Assembly (NCBI RefSeq): GCF_003417535.1
Contig: NZ_QVLS01000003.1
Span: 124,001-188,000 of the forward strand
Source: Hydrogenophaga borbori
Lineage (GTDB): Bacteria > Pseudomonadota > Gammaproteobacteria > Burkholderiales > Burkholderiaceae_C
Reading direction: 5' to 3'
DNA length: 64,000 nucleotides
Positions 57,166-64,000 of this stretch are shown in pieces. Positions within the stretch are counted from its first letter, which is position 1. Every line of letters begins with the position of its first letter. The notes beneath the pieces were generated by a model. That model did no database searches. It saw only the letters and a program-made list of their open reading frames with translations, and had not been told where the DNA came from. Both the position numbers and the translations under genes were made by a program.

Positions 57166-57615
57166 ATGAACCCGTTCAAGCGAATCCTTGTGCCCGTGGA
57201 TGGCAGCGAGACCTCCAACAGGGCGCTCGAGGCCGCCATCCAGCTGGCGCGCGCCATGGACGGGCAGATCCGCGTGATGCACGCCATCGATCAGATGATG
57301 TACGTGAGCGGCTACGAGGCCACGGTGGATCTGCTCGGCACCGCGCGCACCTGGGCCCGCGAGGCCTTGGACGAGGCGATGGCGACCGTCAAGGCCGCCG
57401 GGGTGGCCTGCGATTCGCTGCTCATCGACGAGCTCGGCCCGCGGCTGGGCGAATCGGTGGCGCAGGCGGCGCGCGACTGGCGGGCCGACCTCATCGTGCT
57501 GGGCACGCATGGCCGGCGCGGCGTCAACCGCCTGCTGCTGGGCAGCGGCGCCGAGCAGATCATCCGGCTCGCGCCGTCGCCGGTGATGGTCATCCGGCCC
57601 ACCGACCTGGCCTGA
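57166..57615 (+). CDS. Universal stress protein (single domain)
   Basis: A 149-residue UspA-fold protein. FKRILVPVDGSETSNRALEAAIQLA opens the domain, and GTHGRRGVNRLLLGSGAEQIIRLAPSPVMVI contains the G-2x-G-9x-GS ATP-binding motif. ATP-binding Usp proteins help survival under energy stress or anaerobiosis. GGAGA stands upstream of the ATG at 57166, and the promoter shares an FNR-type box with the divergent host-attachment gene. Confidence 0.92.
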   Translation: MNPFKRILVPVDGSETSNRALEAAIQLARAMDGQIRVMHAIDQMMYVSGYEATVDLLGTARTWAREALDEAMATVKAAGVACDSLLIDELGPRLGESVAQAARDWRADLIVLGTHGRRGVNRLLLGSGAEQIIRLAPSPVMVIRPTDLA

Positions 57616-57636
57616 GGTCGCGCCCGGGGCGCCGCC

Positions 57637-58467
57637 TCAGTGCGACATCAGCACCGGCAGCGTCATGGACCCCAGCACGGTGCGGCTGACCCCGCCCAGC
57701 ACCCATTCGCGCACGCGCGCGTGGCCGTAGCAACCCATCACCAGCAGGTCGGCCGACAGGTCGCAGACGCGCGACAACAGCACCTCGCCCAGGTCCGCGG
57801 GCTCCTGGTCTTCCCGGTGCCATTGCACCGAGACGCCGTGCAGCCTCAGCCAGCCGCGCAGGTCCAGCCGGGGGCCTTGCACCAGCGGCCCCGGTTCGGC
57901 GCCCCAGCCCAGCACGTGCACCCGCTCGGCGCGCTGCAGCAGCGGCAGCGCGGCGATCACCGCGCGCATCGCCTCCCGGCCGGGCTTCCAGGCAATGGCA
58001 ATGCACCGCGGCAAGGCCTCGAACTGGCCGGTGTAGGGCACCACCAGCGCGGGTCGCCCGCTGGCGGCCAGCACCCCTTCGACGAAGTCGGGCGGCACGT
58101 CGGGCGCGTGCTGCCTGCCCGGGTCGTGCTGGCCCAGCACCAGCAGGTCGGCGAACAGCGCCTGCTCGGCGAAGCCCTCGATCAGCGGGAACACCGTCAG
58201 CTCGCTCCAGGTGGCGGAGCCATCGGGGCGGCGCATGTCGCGCTCGAAGGCCGCGCGCGCCTGCGCGCAGCGCTGCAGTTCGCGCTGCAGCAGGCTGGCC
58301 GCGTTCTCGCCGAGTTCGGGGTACGGCATCGCCAGGGGCACCAGGCTCGCGGCGTAGAGCGCGTCCAGCACGGCACCGTGCGCGTGGGCCAGCTGGCGGG
58401 CGATGCGCAGGCGCTCCAGGCTGCGTTCGTCCGCGTCCATGTGGACGAGGATCTGTTTGAGGGGCAT
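57637..58467 (-). CDS. Universal stress protein (tandem domains)
   Basis: A 276-residue protein with two Usp domains (about 1-145 and 150-276). It starts PLKQILVHMDADERSLERLRIARQLA, and the second domain ends DLLVMGCYGHARVREWVLGGVSRTVLGSMTLPVLMSH with a G-x2-G-x9-GG type nucleotide loop. The first domain's loop is degenerate (LGQHDPGRQHAPDVPPDFVEG). Upstream, an FNR-type box at 58519 with CAAGCT 32 bases from its centre suggests induction at low oxygen. Convergent with the single-domain Usp gene. Confidence 0.92.
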   Translation of the reverse strand: MPLKQILVHMDADERSLERLRIARQLAHAHGAVLDALYAASLVPLAMPYPELGENAASLLQRELQRCAQARAAFERDMRRPDGSATWSELTVFPLIEGFAEQALFADLLVLGQHDPGRQHAPDVPPDFVEGVLAASGRPALVVPYTGQFEALPRCIAIAWKPGREAMRAVIAALPLLQRAERVHVLGWGAEPGPLVQGPRLDLRGWLRLHGVSVQWHREDQEPADLGEVLLSRVCDLSADLLVMGCYGHARVREWVLGGVSRTVLGSMTLPVLMSH

Positions 58468-58518
58468 GGCGACTCCTTGAAGCCGCCCGCAGCTTGCGGC
58501 GCGCCCGCGCGCGCCGGC

Positions 58519-58532
58519 TTGATGCCCGTCAA
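58519..58532. promoter_or_regulatory. FNR/Anr-type box (one mismatch)
   Basis: TTGATGCCCGTCAA against TTGAT-N4-ATCAA. The minus-strand hexamer at 58491-58496 (CAAGCT) is weak, but it lies at the same 32-base distance from the box centre as in the other promoters of the island. Confidence 0.72.
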
Positions 58533-58551
58533 GAAGCGCGGCGGTGCCGCG

Positions 58552-59214
58552 TCACAGGCGGCTTTCGAGCTCCTTCAGCCGCTGGCGGATTTCGCCGCGG
58601 CGGCCTTCGTCGGCGGCCGCGCGGCCCGCGCGGTCGGGCGCCGCGAGGGCTTTCTCCAGCGCGGCCTTGGCCTGCGGGTAGCGCTTCTTGCGCAGCAGGA
58701 AGTCGCCGTAGAAGAAGTTGGGGTCGATGCCGTCGGGGTTGATCGCGAGCGCCTGCTTGAGCAGGACCTCGGCCTTGGCGTCGTCGCCAAAGCCCAGCGG
58801 CCAGCCCGGCACCTGGTAGTACAGGCTGCCCAGGCTGGTGTAGGCCGAACCGTCAAGCGCCTTGGGATCGAGCTTGAGCGCCTCTTCCAGCTCGGCCTTG
58901 GCCTTCTTCACCAGGTCGAGCGCGCCCAGGCCGCCCTTGGCGCCCGCGTAGGTGCTGAGCACGATGCCGTGCCAGATGCGCAGCTCGGCCGCTGCGGGCT
59001 CGGCGGCCACGGCCTGCGCGGCCTGCTGCGCGAGATCGGCGAAGGCGGCTTCGCGCTGCTTGTCGGGCAGCTTGTAGTTCACCTCGGCCCAGCGGGCCTG
59101 GATGCCGTCGAGCTGCTGGCGGGCGGCGTCGCCCAGGGCCAGGGCCGGCAGGCTCAGGCCGGCGCCCAAGGCGGCGGCGAGGGTGAGGGCGAGGAGGTGG
59201 TGTCGGGTTTTCAT
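58552..59214 (-). CDS. Exported TPR-repeat protein
   Basis: A 220-residue periplasmic protein. The signal peptide ends near residue 27 (LSLPALALGD). Tetratricopeptide-like helices follow (about 80-200), with ALDLVKKAKAELEEALKLDPKALDGSAYTSLGSLYYQVPGWPLGFGDD and AEVLLKQALAINPDGIDPNFFYGDFLLRKKRY. The motif YQVPGWPLGFGD recurs, from memory, in TPR proteins of Proteobacteria with unknown function. Its start overlaps the stop of the dehydrogenase (ATGA), making it the last gene of the five-gene operon. Confidence 0.8.
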   Translation of the reverse strand: MKTRHHLLALTLAAALGAGLSLPALALGDAARQQLDGIQARWAEVNYKLPDKQREAAFADLAQQAAQAVAAEPAAAELRIWHGIVLSTYAGAKGGLGALDLVKKAKAELEEALKLDPKALDGSAYTSLGSLYYQVPGWPLGFGDDAKAEVLLKQALAINPDGIDPNFFYGDFLLRKKRYPQAKAALEKALAAPDRAGRAAADEGRRGEIRQRLKELESRL

Positions 59215-60020
59215 GGCGAGGCGGTTCCTTCGGAGGGTTGGCGCGCGAAGCGCTGGATGACGGGCAGCTGCTTGCGCAGTGCGCGGTCCACCAGGCGCGG
59301 CAGCAGGCCGTTGAGGCGGACGAAAAACTTCTCGGGGCTGCCCAGGTAGATTTCCTTGCGCCCGTCGCGCAGCGCATCGGCGATGCGGCGCGCCACGGCC
59401 TCGGGCGGGTCCATGGCCACCTGCAGCTGCCGGTTCATCTGCACCATGGCGTCGGCGTTCATCGCCGTGCGGGTGGAGCGCGGGGCGGCGTACAGCACGC
59501 GCACCGGGCCGTCGGCCAGTTCGCGGCGCAGCGCCTCGGCAAAGCCGCGCAGCGCGAACTTGGTGGCGCTGTAGACCGCCTGGCCCGGGTAGCCGATGGA
59601 GCCGAAGATGGACCCGAGGAACACCACCATGGCGTGCGGGCGCTCGCGCAGCAGCGGCAGCATCGCGTGCGTGAGCTGCAGGGTGGCCGTGAGGTTGAGC
59701 GCGACCATCTGCTCGATGGCCGCGTCGTCCATGCCGTCGAAGAGGCCGAAGTGGTTGACGCCGGCGGCGTTGACGAGGCCGTCGACGTGGCCGATGTCGC
59801 GCGCGGCGTCCACCACGGCCTGGCGCCCGGCGGGCGTGCGCAGGTCGGCCACCACCACGCGCACGCGCTGCGGGTGCCTCTCGGCCAGGGCGTAGAGGGT
59901 GTCGGCCTGCCGGCCCGCGACGAGCACCCGCGCGCCGCGCCGGCACAGCTCCTCGACCAGCGCCTGCCCGATGCCGCCACTGGCGCCGGTGATGACCCAG
60001 CGGCTCGATGCCAGATTCAT
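59211..60020 (-). CDS. Short-chain dehydrogenase/reductase
   Basis: A 269-residue NAD(P)-dependent oxidoreductase. The cofactor loop is TGASGGIGQALVEEL (T-G-x3-G-x-G) near residues 11-25; LVNAAGVNHFG holds the NAG-type motif, SIFGSIGYPGQAVYSATKFAL the catalytic Ser, Tyr and Lys. The C-terminus is extended and basic (KFFVRLNGLLPRLVDRAL), resembling membrane-associated SDRs that act on acyl or aldehyde substrates. Fourth gene of the operon headed by the thermostable-hemolysin-family gene. Confidence 0.9.
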   Translation of the reverse strand: MNLASSRWVITGASGGIGQALVEELCRRGARVLVAGRQADTLYALAERHPQRVRVVVADLRTPAGRQAVVDAARDIGHVDGLVNAAGVNHFGLFDGMDDAAIEQMVALNLTATLQLTHAMLPLLRERPHAMVVFLGSIFGSIGYPGQAVYSATKFALRGFAEALRRELADGPVRVLYAAPRSTRTAMNADAMVQMNRQLQVAMDPPEAVARRIADALRDGRKEIYLGSPEKFFVRLNGLLPRLVDRALRKQLPVIQRFARQPSEGTASP

Positions 60021-60035
60021 GGTGTGGCCTCGCTT

Positions 60036-60710
60036 TCAGGCGGTGAGCGCGGCCGGCTGCTCAAGCGGGCGCAGCGAGCGGAACAGGTCGCCATAGAGGC
60101 GGTAGACAACGCGGGCCGTGTGCAGCACGGCCTGCCGATCGCCCTCGTCGTCAAGGCGGTTGACCAGGCTGGCGAACAGCTGGATGTGGTCGAGGTCCAG
60201 CGCACCGTGCGAGCTGAGGTAGCTGAAGGCCTTGCCCGGCAGGCCCAGCGTTTCCTGGATGCGCCCGGCCGCGCGCGAGGCGAGCTGGATGCTGGTGCCT
60301 TCGAGCACGTTGACCATGCCGAAGAAGCTCACCGGGTTGTGGCGGGCGATGCGGTCGTACACGTAGCCGACCATGAGCTCCGTGGGCAGCGCGGGCTCGC
60401 CGCGGCGCACCGCGTCGGGGTCGCCGCCGCAGGCCGCGATGTCGTTGAGGATCCACTCCTGGTGGCCGTACTCCTCTTCGATGTACTCGGCCACGGCCTG
60501 GCGCAGCCATTCCAGCCGGTCGGGCAGGCGCGCGCCGCAGGCCATGAGCAGCGGCACGGTGTGCTTGACGTGGTGGTAGGCCTGGGTCAGGAAGGCGATG
60601 TAGTCGGCCGTCGACACACGGCCTTCCATGGCCTGGCCGATGATGGGCGCGCCCAGCAGGTAGGCCCGTTCGCTGGCGGTCTGCGCCTGCAATTGGTCGA
60701 AGAAGTTCAT
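60036..60710 (-). CDS. Haem-oxygenase-like diiron oxidase (TenA/UndA-like)
   Basis: A 224-residue all-helical protein of the iron-containing redox enzyme family. Candidate iron ligands stand in the expected order: H47/H50 in AYHHVKHT, E78-E80 and H83 in YIEEEYGHQEW, E137 in NVLEGTS, then H169, D172/D174 and H175 in SSHGALDLDHI. Relatives include UndA (fatty acid to terminal alkene) and CADD-like oxidases. Its start overlaps the stop of the acyl-adenylating ligase, so an acyl substrate is likely. The exact reaction cannot be inferred. The thiaminase function of TenA is unlikely, because the iron ligands are present and no thiamine genes are near. Confidence 0.8.
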   Translation of the reverse strand: MNFFDQLQAQTASERAYLLGAPIIGQAMEGRVSTADYIAFLTQAYHHVKHTVPLLMACGARLPDRLEWLRQAVAEYIEEEYGHQEWILNDIAACGGDPDAVRRGEPALPTELMVGYVYDRIARHNPVSFFGMVNVLEGTSIQLASRAAGRIQETLGLPGKAFSYLSSHGALDLDHIQLFASLVNRLDDEGDRQAVLHTARVVYRLYGDLFRSLRPLEQPAALTA

Positions 60711-62188
60711 GCGATGTCCTTGGGTCGGGAGGTGGGATCGAGCGCGGCCAGCGCCGCGTGGTAGTACGCGCGCAGCGCGTCGCGCCGCAGGCGGCCGTTG
60801 CTGGTGGCCAGGCCGTTGTCCGCGCTGAAGGGCTGCGCCGCGCGCCGCCAGTGGTGCGCGCGCGCGTAGTCGGGCAGGGTCTGGTTGACGGCGGCCACGG
60901 CGGCGGCCAGCTCGCCGTCGCTCACGCCAGCGTGGCGCGGCACCAGCACGGCCAGGTTCTCGGGCAGGGCCTCGCCGTACAGCCAGGCCTGCGCGATCGG
61001 CGCCTGCTGGACCAGCTCAGATTCCACCCATTCGGGGTTGACGTTGCGGCCGTAGGCGGTGATGAACTGGTGCTTCTTGCGCCCGCTCAGCAGCAGATGG
61101 CCTTGCTCGTCGAAGCGACCGAGGTCGCCGGTGGCCAGCCATTCGCCGGCCTCGGGCGCTTCGCCCAGGTAGCCCAGGGCGCGCGCGCCCTGCACGAGCA
61201 CTTCGCCGTCGTCGGCCAGCCGCACGCGCGCGTGCGGCAGCGGCCGGCCCACGGTGCCGATGCGGTTGTCGTTCGGCGTGTTCAAGCACACCACCGAGGC
61301 GCACTCCGACAGGCCGTAGCCTTCGAACACCGGCAGGCGCGCGGCCACCGCGCGGCGCAGCAGCGAAGGCGCCACGTGCGCGCCGCCCACGGCGATGAAC
61401 CGCAGGCTGGGCGGTGGCGTCCAGCCGTGCTCGACCGCGCCCACCAGGGCCTGCAGCAGTTGCGGCAGCAGGATCAGGCTGTGCGGCTGGCTCTCGCCCA
61501 GGCGCCCGAGCAGGCGCGGCAGGTCAAGCCCGCTCGCGCCCAGCAGACCGATCTCGGCCATGGGCCGCAGCTCGGTGCTGGCGCCGCCCAGCAGCGGCGC
61601 GTACACGCCGGCCACGTTCTCCAGCAGCGTGGCCAGGGGCAGCACGGCCAGGTGCTGGCGCGCGCCGCTGGCCCCCACCACGTCCCAGAGGCTGGCCGCC
61701 ACGGCGAGCATGGCCGCCGCGTCGAGGCACACGCCCTTGGGCAGGCCGGTGGTGCCCGAGGTGTAGGTGATCTTCACCGTGCCGGGGAACAGCGGCGGCG
61801 CGTCGGCCACCGGGCGCTGGCCCAGGCCCGGCGCCACGGGGCGAAAGCCCGCCTCCTGCGACCAGGGGGCCAGCGGACCGATGAGCGTGTCCACCCCCGA
61901 GCTGTCGACCACGTGGCGCTGCTGCGCGGGCGAAAAGAAAGCCGGCACGGGCACGCAGACCAGGCCCTCGCTCAGCAGGGCGAGGTCCCAGAGCACCCAG
62001 TCGATGCCGTTGTCCAGGCACAGGGCCACGCGGCGCGCGCCGAAGCCGGCCAGCTGGGCGCGGCGCCGCTGCACCTGCCGGACCAGCTCGGCGTAGTCCA
62101 GGCGCTGCGCGCCATCGCTGAGCGCCGGTCGATCGCCGTGCGCGAGCAGCGTCTGCCAGAAATGTTCGATGGAAGGGCTGGGCGACAT
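60707..62188 (-). CDS. Acyl-adenylating ligase (AMP-binding family)
   Basis: A 493-residue adenylate-forming enzyme. The nucleotide loop is ITYTSGTTGLPKGV (about 140-153), with EGYGLSECASVVCLN (A5), WLATGDLGRFDEQGHLLLSGRKKHQFITAYGRNVNPEWVE (A7-A8), and a C-terminal lysine candidate in NGLATSNGRLRRDAL. It resembles long-chain acyl-CoA synthetases, but the A8 hinge KKHQFITAYGRNVNPEWVESEL is of the type in stand-alone secondary-metabolite ligases. It is three bases downstream of the hemolysin-family gene and overlaps the diiron oxidase gene. It probably activates the acid that the operon modifies. Confidence 0.85.
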   Translation of the reverse strand: MSPSPSIEHFWQTLLAHGDRPALSDGAQRLDYAELVRQVQRRRAQLAGFGARRVALCLDNGIDWVLWDLALLSEGLVCVPVPAFFSPAQQRHVVDSSGVDTLIGPLAPWSQEAGFRPVAPGLGQRPVADAPPLFPGTVKITYTSGTTGLPKGVCLDAAAMLAVAASLWDVVGASGARQHLAVLPLATLLENVAGVYAPLLGGASTELRPMAEIGLLGASGLDLPRLLGRLGESQPHSLILLPQLLQALVGAVEHGWTPPPSLRFIAVGGAHVAPSLLRRAVAARLPVFEGYGLSECASVVCLNTPNDNRIGTVGRPLPHARVRLADDGEVLVQGARALGYLGEAPEAGEWLATGDLGRFDEQGHLLLSGRKKHQFITAYGRNVNPEWVESELVQQAPIAQAWLYGEALPENLAVLVPRHAGVSDGELAAAVAAVNQTLPDYARAHHWRRAAQPFSADNGLATSNGRLRRDALRAYYHAALAALDPTSRPKDIA

Positions 62189-62191
62189 GGC

Positions 62192-62860
62192 TCACTCCCC
62201 GTCCAGCCACCAGCCCGGCGTGGCTGGGTGGCGCGACAGCTGGCGCTGCGCGGGTGGGATTTCGCCGAACACCACCTGCGGCTGCTGGGTGTAATAGCGG
62301 CCCCACTGCGGCAAGGCATCGCCCATGCGCGCGGGGTCGGCGGGGGCCAGCACGCGCGGCGCCAGGCCCAGGCGGCGAAAACTGTTCAGCAGGCCACGCG
62401 TGCCGGTGAAGGCCACCCACCGGTAGCCCTGTGCGGCCAGCCAATCGGTCAACGCGACGATGAGCAGGCGGGCGCTGCCCGGGCCCTCGGCCGCGAGGTT
62501 GCCCACCTCCACCACCTCGTGTCGCGCCACGGGCTCGCCCGTCTCGGCCGCGATCGCGGCCTCGATCGGCACGTCGATGTAGCGCTCCAGGAACAGCGCG
62601 CCACCGGCGGCGGGCCGGCAGCCCGCCGCGCCCACGATCGCGTTGTCGGCGTCCATGAGGCCCAGCAGCCCGGGCATGAAGTGCGTGAGCCGCGCCTGGT
62701 GTTCCCGCTCGAAGCGGCGCCGGATCAGGTCCAGGCCGTTGTCGCGGGCCGCGCCCACCAGGGGCCGCAGCGACAAGGGCCCGCGTGGCGCGGCGTCCGG
62801 TGCGCGGGGCGCGCGACCCGCGCCGAGGCGCGGGTGGGAGGGGGGGGTTCGGGAGTTCAT
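62192..62860 (-). CDS. Thermostable-hemolysin family protein (GNAT-like fold)
   Basis: A 222-residue protein resembling the T_hemolysin family, named after a Vibrio protein. The core shows IRRRFEREHQARLTHFMPGLLGLMD, LFLERYIDVPIE, EVVEVGNLAAEGPGSARLLIVALTDWLAAQGYRWVAFTGT, and LLNSFRRLGLAPRVLAPADPARM. The order of strands and the phosphate-loop-like segment recall acetyltransferases and LuxI-type acyl-homoserine-lactone synthases. The start is ATG 62860 or 62869. It heads a leftward operon with an acyl ligase, a diiron oxidase and a dehydrogenase. Transfer of an acyl group is a plausible activity; haemolysis is not supported by context. Confidence 0.78.
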   Translation of the reverse strand: MNSRTPPSHPRLGAGRAPRAPDAAPRGPLSLRPLVGAARDNGLDLIRRRFEREHQARLTHFMPGLLGLMDADNAIVGAAGCRPAAGGALFLERYIDVPIEAAIAAETGEPVARHEVVEVGNLAAEGPGSARLLIVALTDWLAAQGYRWVAFTGTRGLLNSFRRLGLAPRVLAPADPARMGDALPQWGRYYTQQPQVVFGEIPPAQRQLSRHPATPGWWLDGE

Positions 62861-62979
62861 GCGCCGCATGCTCGGGCGCCCCTCTTAGCCCAACATTAAT
62901 CCGTGAGAACCCTCAGACGCCCGTGCGCACAACTTCATGCCAACGGCGAGAAAGCCCTTCCAACACCTAAGGATGCTCG

Positions 62980-63011
62980 TTGTAAATAGGGCAAACCATT
63001 ACAAATGTAAT
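62980..63011. promoter_or_regulatory. Inverted-repeat region upstream of the porin gene
   Basis: ATTACA-AA-TGTAAT (62998-63011) is an imperfectly spaced palindrome, preceded by TTGTAA at 62980. The A+T-rich patch lies between the divergent hemolysin-family and porin genes. The half-sites resemble response-regulator sites of the OmpR type, but I cannot assign the regulator. Confidence 0.5.
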
Positions 63012-63114
63012 CAGACGGTTATCTTCACCACGTGGAATAGGCCCGTCGTCCCGCACGGTGCGGGAGGCACGGGTCCCTTCAGGGCCCGAGACCCCACAAC
63101 GGAGAAACCATTCC

Positions 63115-64000
63115 ATGAAAAAGAGCCTGATTGCTCTGGCCGCCCTGGCCACCATCAGCGGCGCCGCCATGGCGCAGTCCAGCGTCAGCGTCTACGGCCG
63201 CCTTGACGCCTCCCTCGGCTCCGAGAAGGCCGGCGCGTCGGGCGCCGCCCAAAGCCAGTCGCAGATGTCCAGCGGCCTGCTGAGCACCAGCCGCCTGGGC
63301 TTCCGCGGCACCGAAGACCTCGGCGGCGGCCTCAAGGCCATCTTCCAGCTCGAGACCACGCTGGGCGTGGACACCGGCGCCGCCTTCGGCGCCGGCTTCG
63401 ATCGCCAGTCCATCGTCGGCCTGACGGGTGGCTTCGGCGCGGTCAAGCTCGGCCGCACCGAGACCGCGTTCGACGACATCCGCGACATCAGCGTCGGCAG
63501 CGCGCTGTGGGATTCGGAGTTCTCGCCGACCAAGATCGCCTACGCCAACAGCGTGGGTGGCGTCGCCGTGGGCCACGTGGCCGACTACTCGTCGCGCAGC
63601 AGCAACCAGATCCGCTATGAGTCGCCGAACTTCGGCGGCTTCACCGGCGGCATCAGCTACGGCCTGGACGAGCAAGCCTCGCCGGTCAAGCGCGACGTGA
63701 CCGCCTTCAACCTGCGCTACCGCAGCGGCCCGCTGGACGTGGGCCTGGGCTACCAGGAACAGAACCACGAGGTGTCGGCCACCAAGCGCGAGTACACCAC
63801 CCTGGCCGGCGCCTACGACTTCGGCGCCGTGCGCGTCTCCGCCGGCTACAACATGGCCGAGCAGGGCACGCTGGAGTCCAACGGCTTCGTGGTCGGCGCC
63901 AACATGCCGATGGGCCCCTGGGACTTCTCGGTGGGCTACGCCTACAACAAGTCCGAGAACGCCGGCGTCGACACCGCCAAGTCCAAGGGCCTGGCCTTCG
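63115..64000 (+). CDS. Gram-negative porin, N-terminal part (3' end outside window)
   Basis: The first 295 codons of a general diffusion porin of the Burkholderiales type (Omp32/OpcP-like). The signal peptide MKKSLIALAALATISGAAMA is cut before QSSVSVYGRLDASLG. The barrel strands continue with SRLGFRGTEDLGGGLKAIFQLET, FDRQSIVGLTGGFGAVKLGRTE, and PNFGGFTGGISYG; FGAVKLGR and the constriction-loop region after it are typical. GGAGAAA lies eight bases upstream of the ATG. The 5' leader contains a seven-base stem CCCGCAC/GTGCGGG at 63050-63064, which may affect mRNA stability. The frame is open to the window end. Confidence 0.95.
   Translation, partial: MKKSLIALAALATISGAAMAQSSVSVYGRLDASLGSEKAGASGAAQSQSQMSSGLLSTSRLGFRGTEDLGGGLKAIFQLETTLGVDTGAAFGAGFDRQSIVGLTGGFGAVKLGRTETAFDDIRDISVGSALWDSEFSPTKIAYANSVGGVAVGHVADYSSRSSNQIRYESPNFGGFTGGISYGLDEQASPVKRDVTAFNLRYRSGPLDVGLGYQEQNHEVSATKREYTTLAGAYDFGAVRVSAGYNMAEQGTLESNGFVVGANMPMGPWDFSVGYAYNKSENAGVDTAKSKGLAF

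Noticed and set aside
60036..60710. Thiaminase II (TenA) in thiamine salvage
   Set aside because: Iron-ligand residues of the haem-oxygenase-like oxidases are present, and there are no thiamine genes or thiamine riboswitch nearby.
62192..62860. A true haemolysin
   Set aside because: No signal peptide, pore-forming or RTX features; the family name is historical and the operon is metabolic.

Overview
The window is high-G+C, densely coded DNA from a Gram-negative betaproteobacterium, most likely order Burkholderiales and family Comamonadaceae. The evidence is the folC-dedD-cvpA-purF-metZ and pcm-rhodanese-tolC-waaA gene orders, a Burkholderiales-type porin, long-form argG, paired cyanophycin synthetases and a family-typical intergenic repeat. 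The genus cannot be fixed from the sequence; Hydrogenophaga-like is a guess. There is no rRNA, no recognisable insertion sequence, no prophage and no CRISPR array. Four tRNA genes are present.

Layout. 1-9433: the end of an RND efflux pump, pcm, a rhodanese, a TolC-type channel, then an envelope-sugar block containing a fused Kdo transferase/Kdo kinase, an O-antigen ligase-like protein and several glycosyltransferases. 9450-14884: a glycosyltransferase and phosphohexomutase, then an Ada/AlkA-type glycosylase overlapping ogt and an EamA transporter. 14891-16828: a four-gene orphan cassette around a SycD/LcrH-type type III secretion chaperone. 16963-24803: a cyanophycin block with cphA, cphA', an ABC exporter and a DUF1854 protein. 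24804-27630: a lower-G+C island with a tandemly duplicated secreted-protein gene, the second copy frameshifted at a G8 run. 27631-28097: a tRNA-Ala/Glu/Asp operon. 28084-34782: folC to gltX, all leftward. 34839-47124: housekeeping genes (ppnP, argG, murB, yajQ, plsY, ybaK) mixed with small families of unknown role. 47218-52200: prfB with its programmed frameshift, pepN, fbp and tRNA-Thr.

52228-58532 looks like an oxygen-responsive stress island. Four FNR/Anr-type boxes sit upstream of a CBS protein, a small periplasmic protein, two universal stress proteins and a host-attachment-family gene. In five promoters the candidate -10 hexamer lies exactly 32 bases from the box centre, the spacing of FNR class II activation. 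The block also holds a cyclopropane-synthase-like methyltransferase overlapping a DHCR24/UfaA-like FAD oxidoreductase, a pair that elsewhere makes 10-methyl or furan fatty acids.

58552-62869 is a tight five-gene operon: thermostable-hemolysin/GNAT-fold protein, acyl-adenylating ligase, haem-oxygenase-like diiron oxidase, short-chain dehydrogenase and periplasmic TPR protein. It reads as an acyl-derived small-molecule pathway of unknown product and is the best candidate here for an undescribed system. The window ends inside a porin gene.
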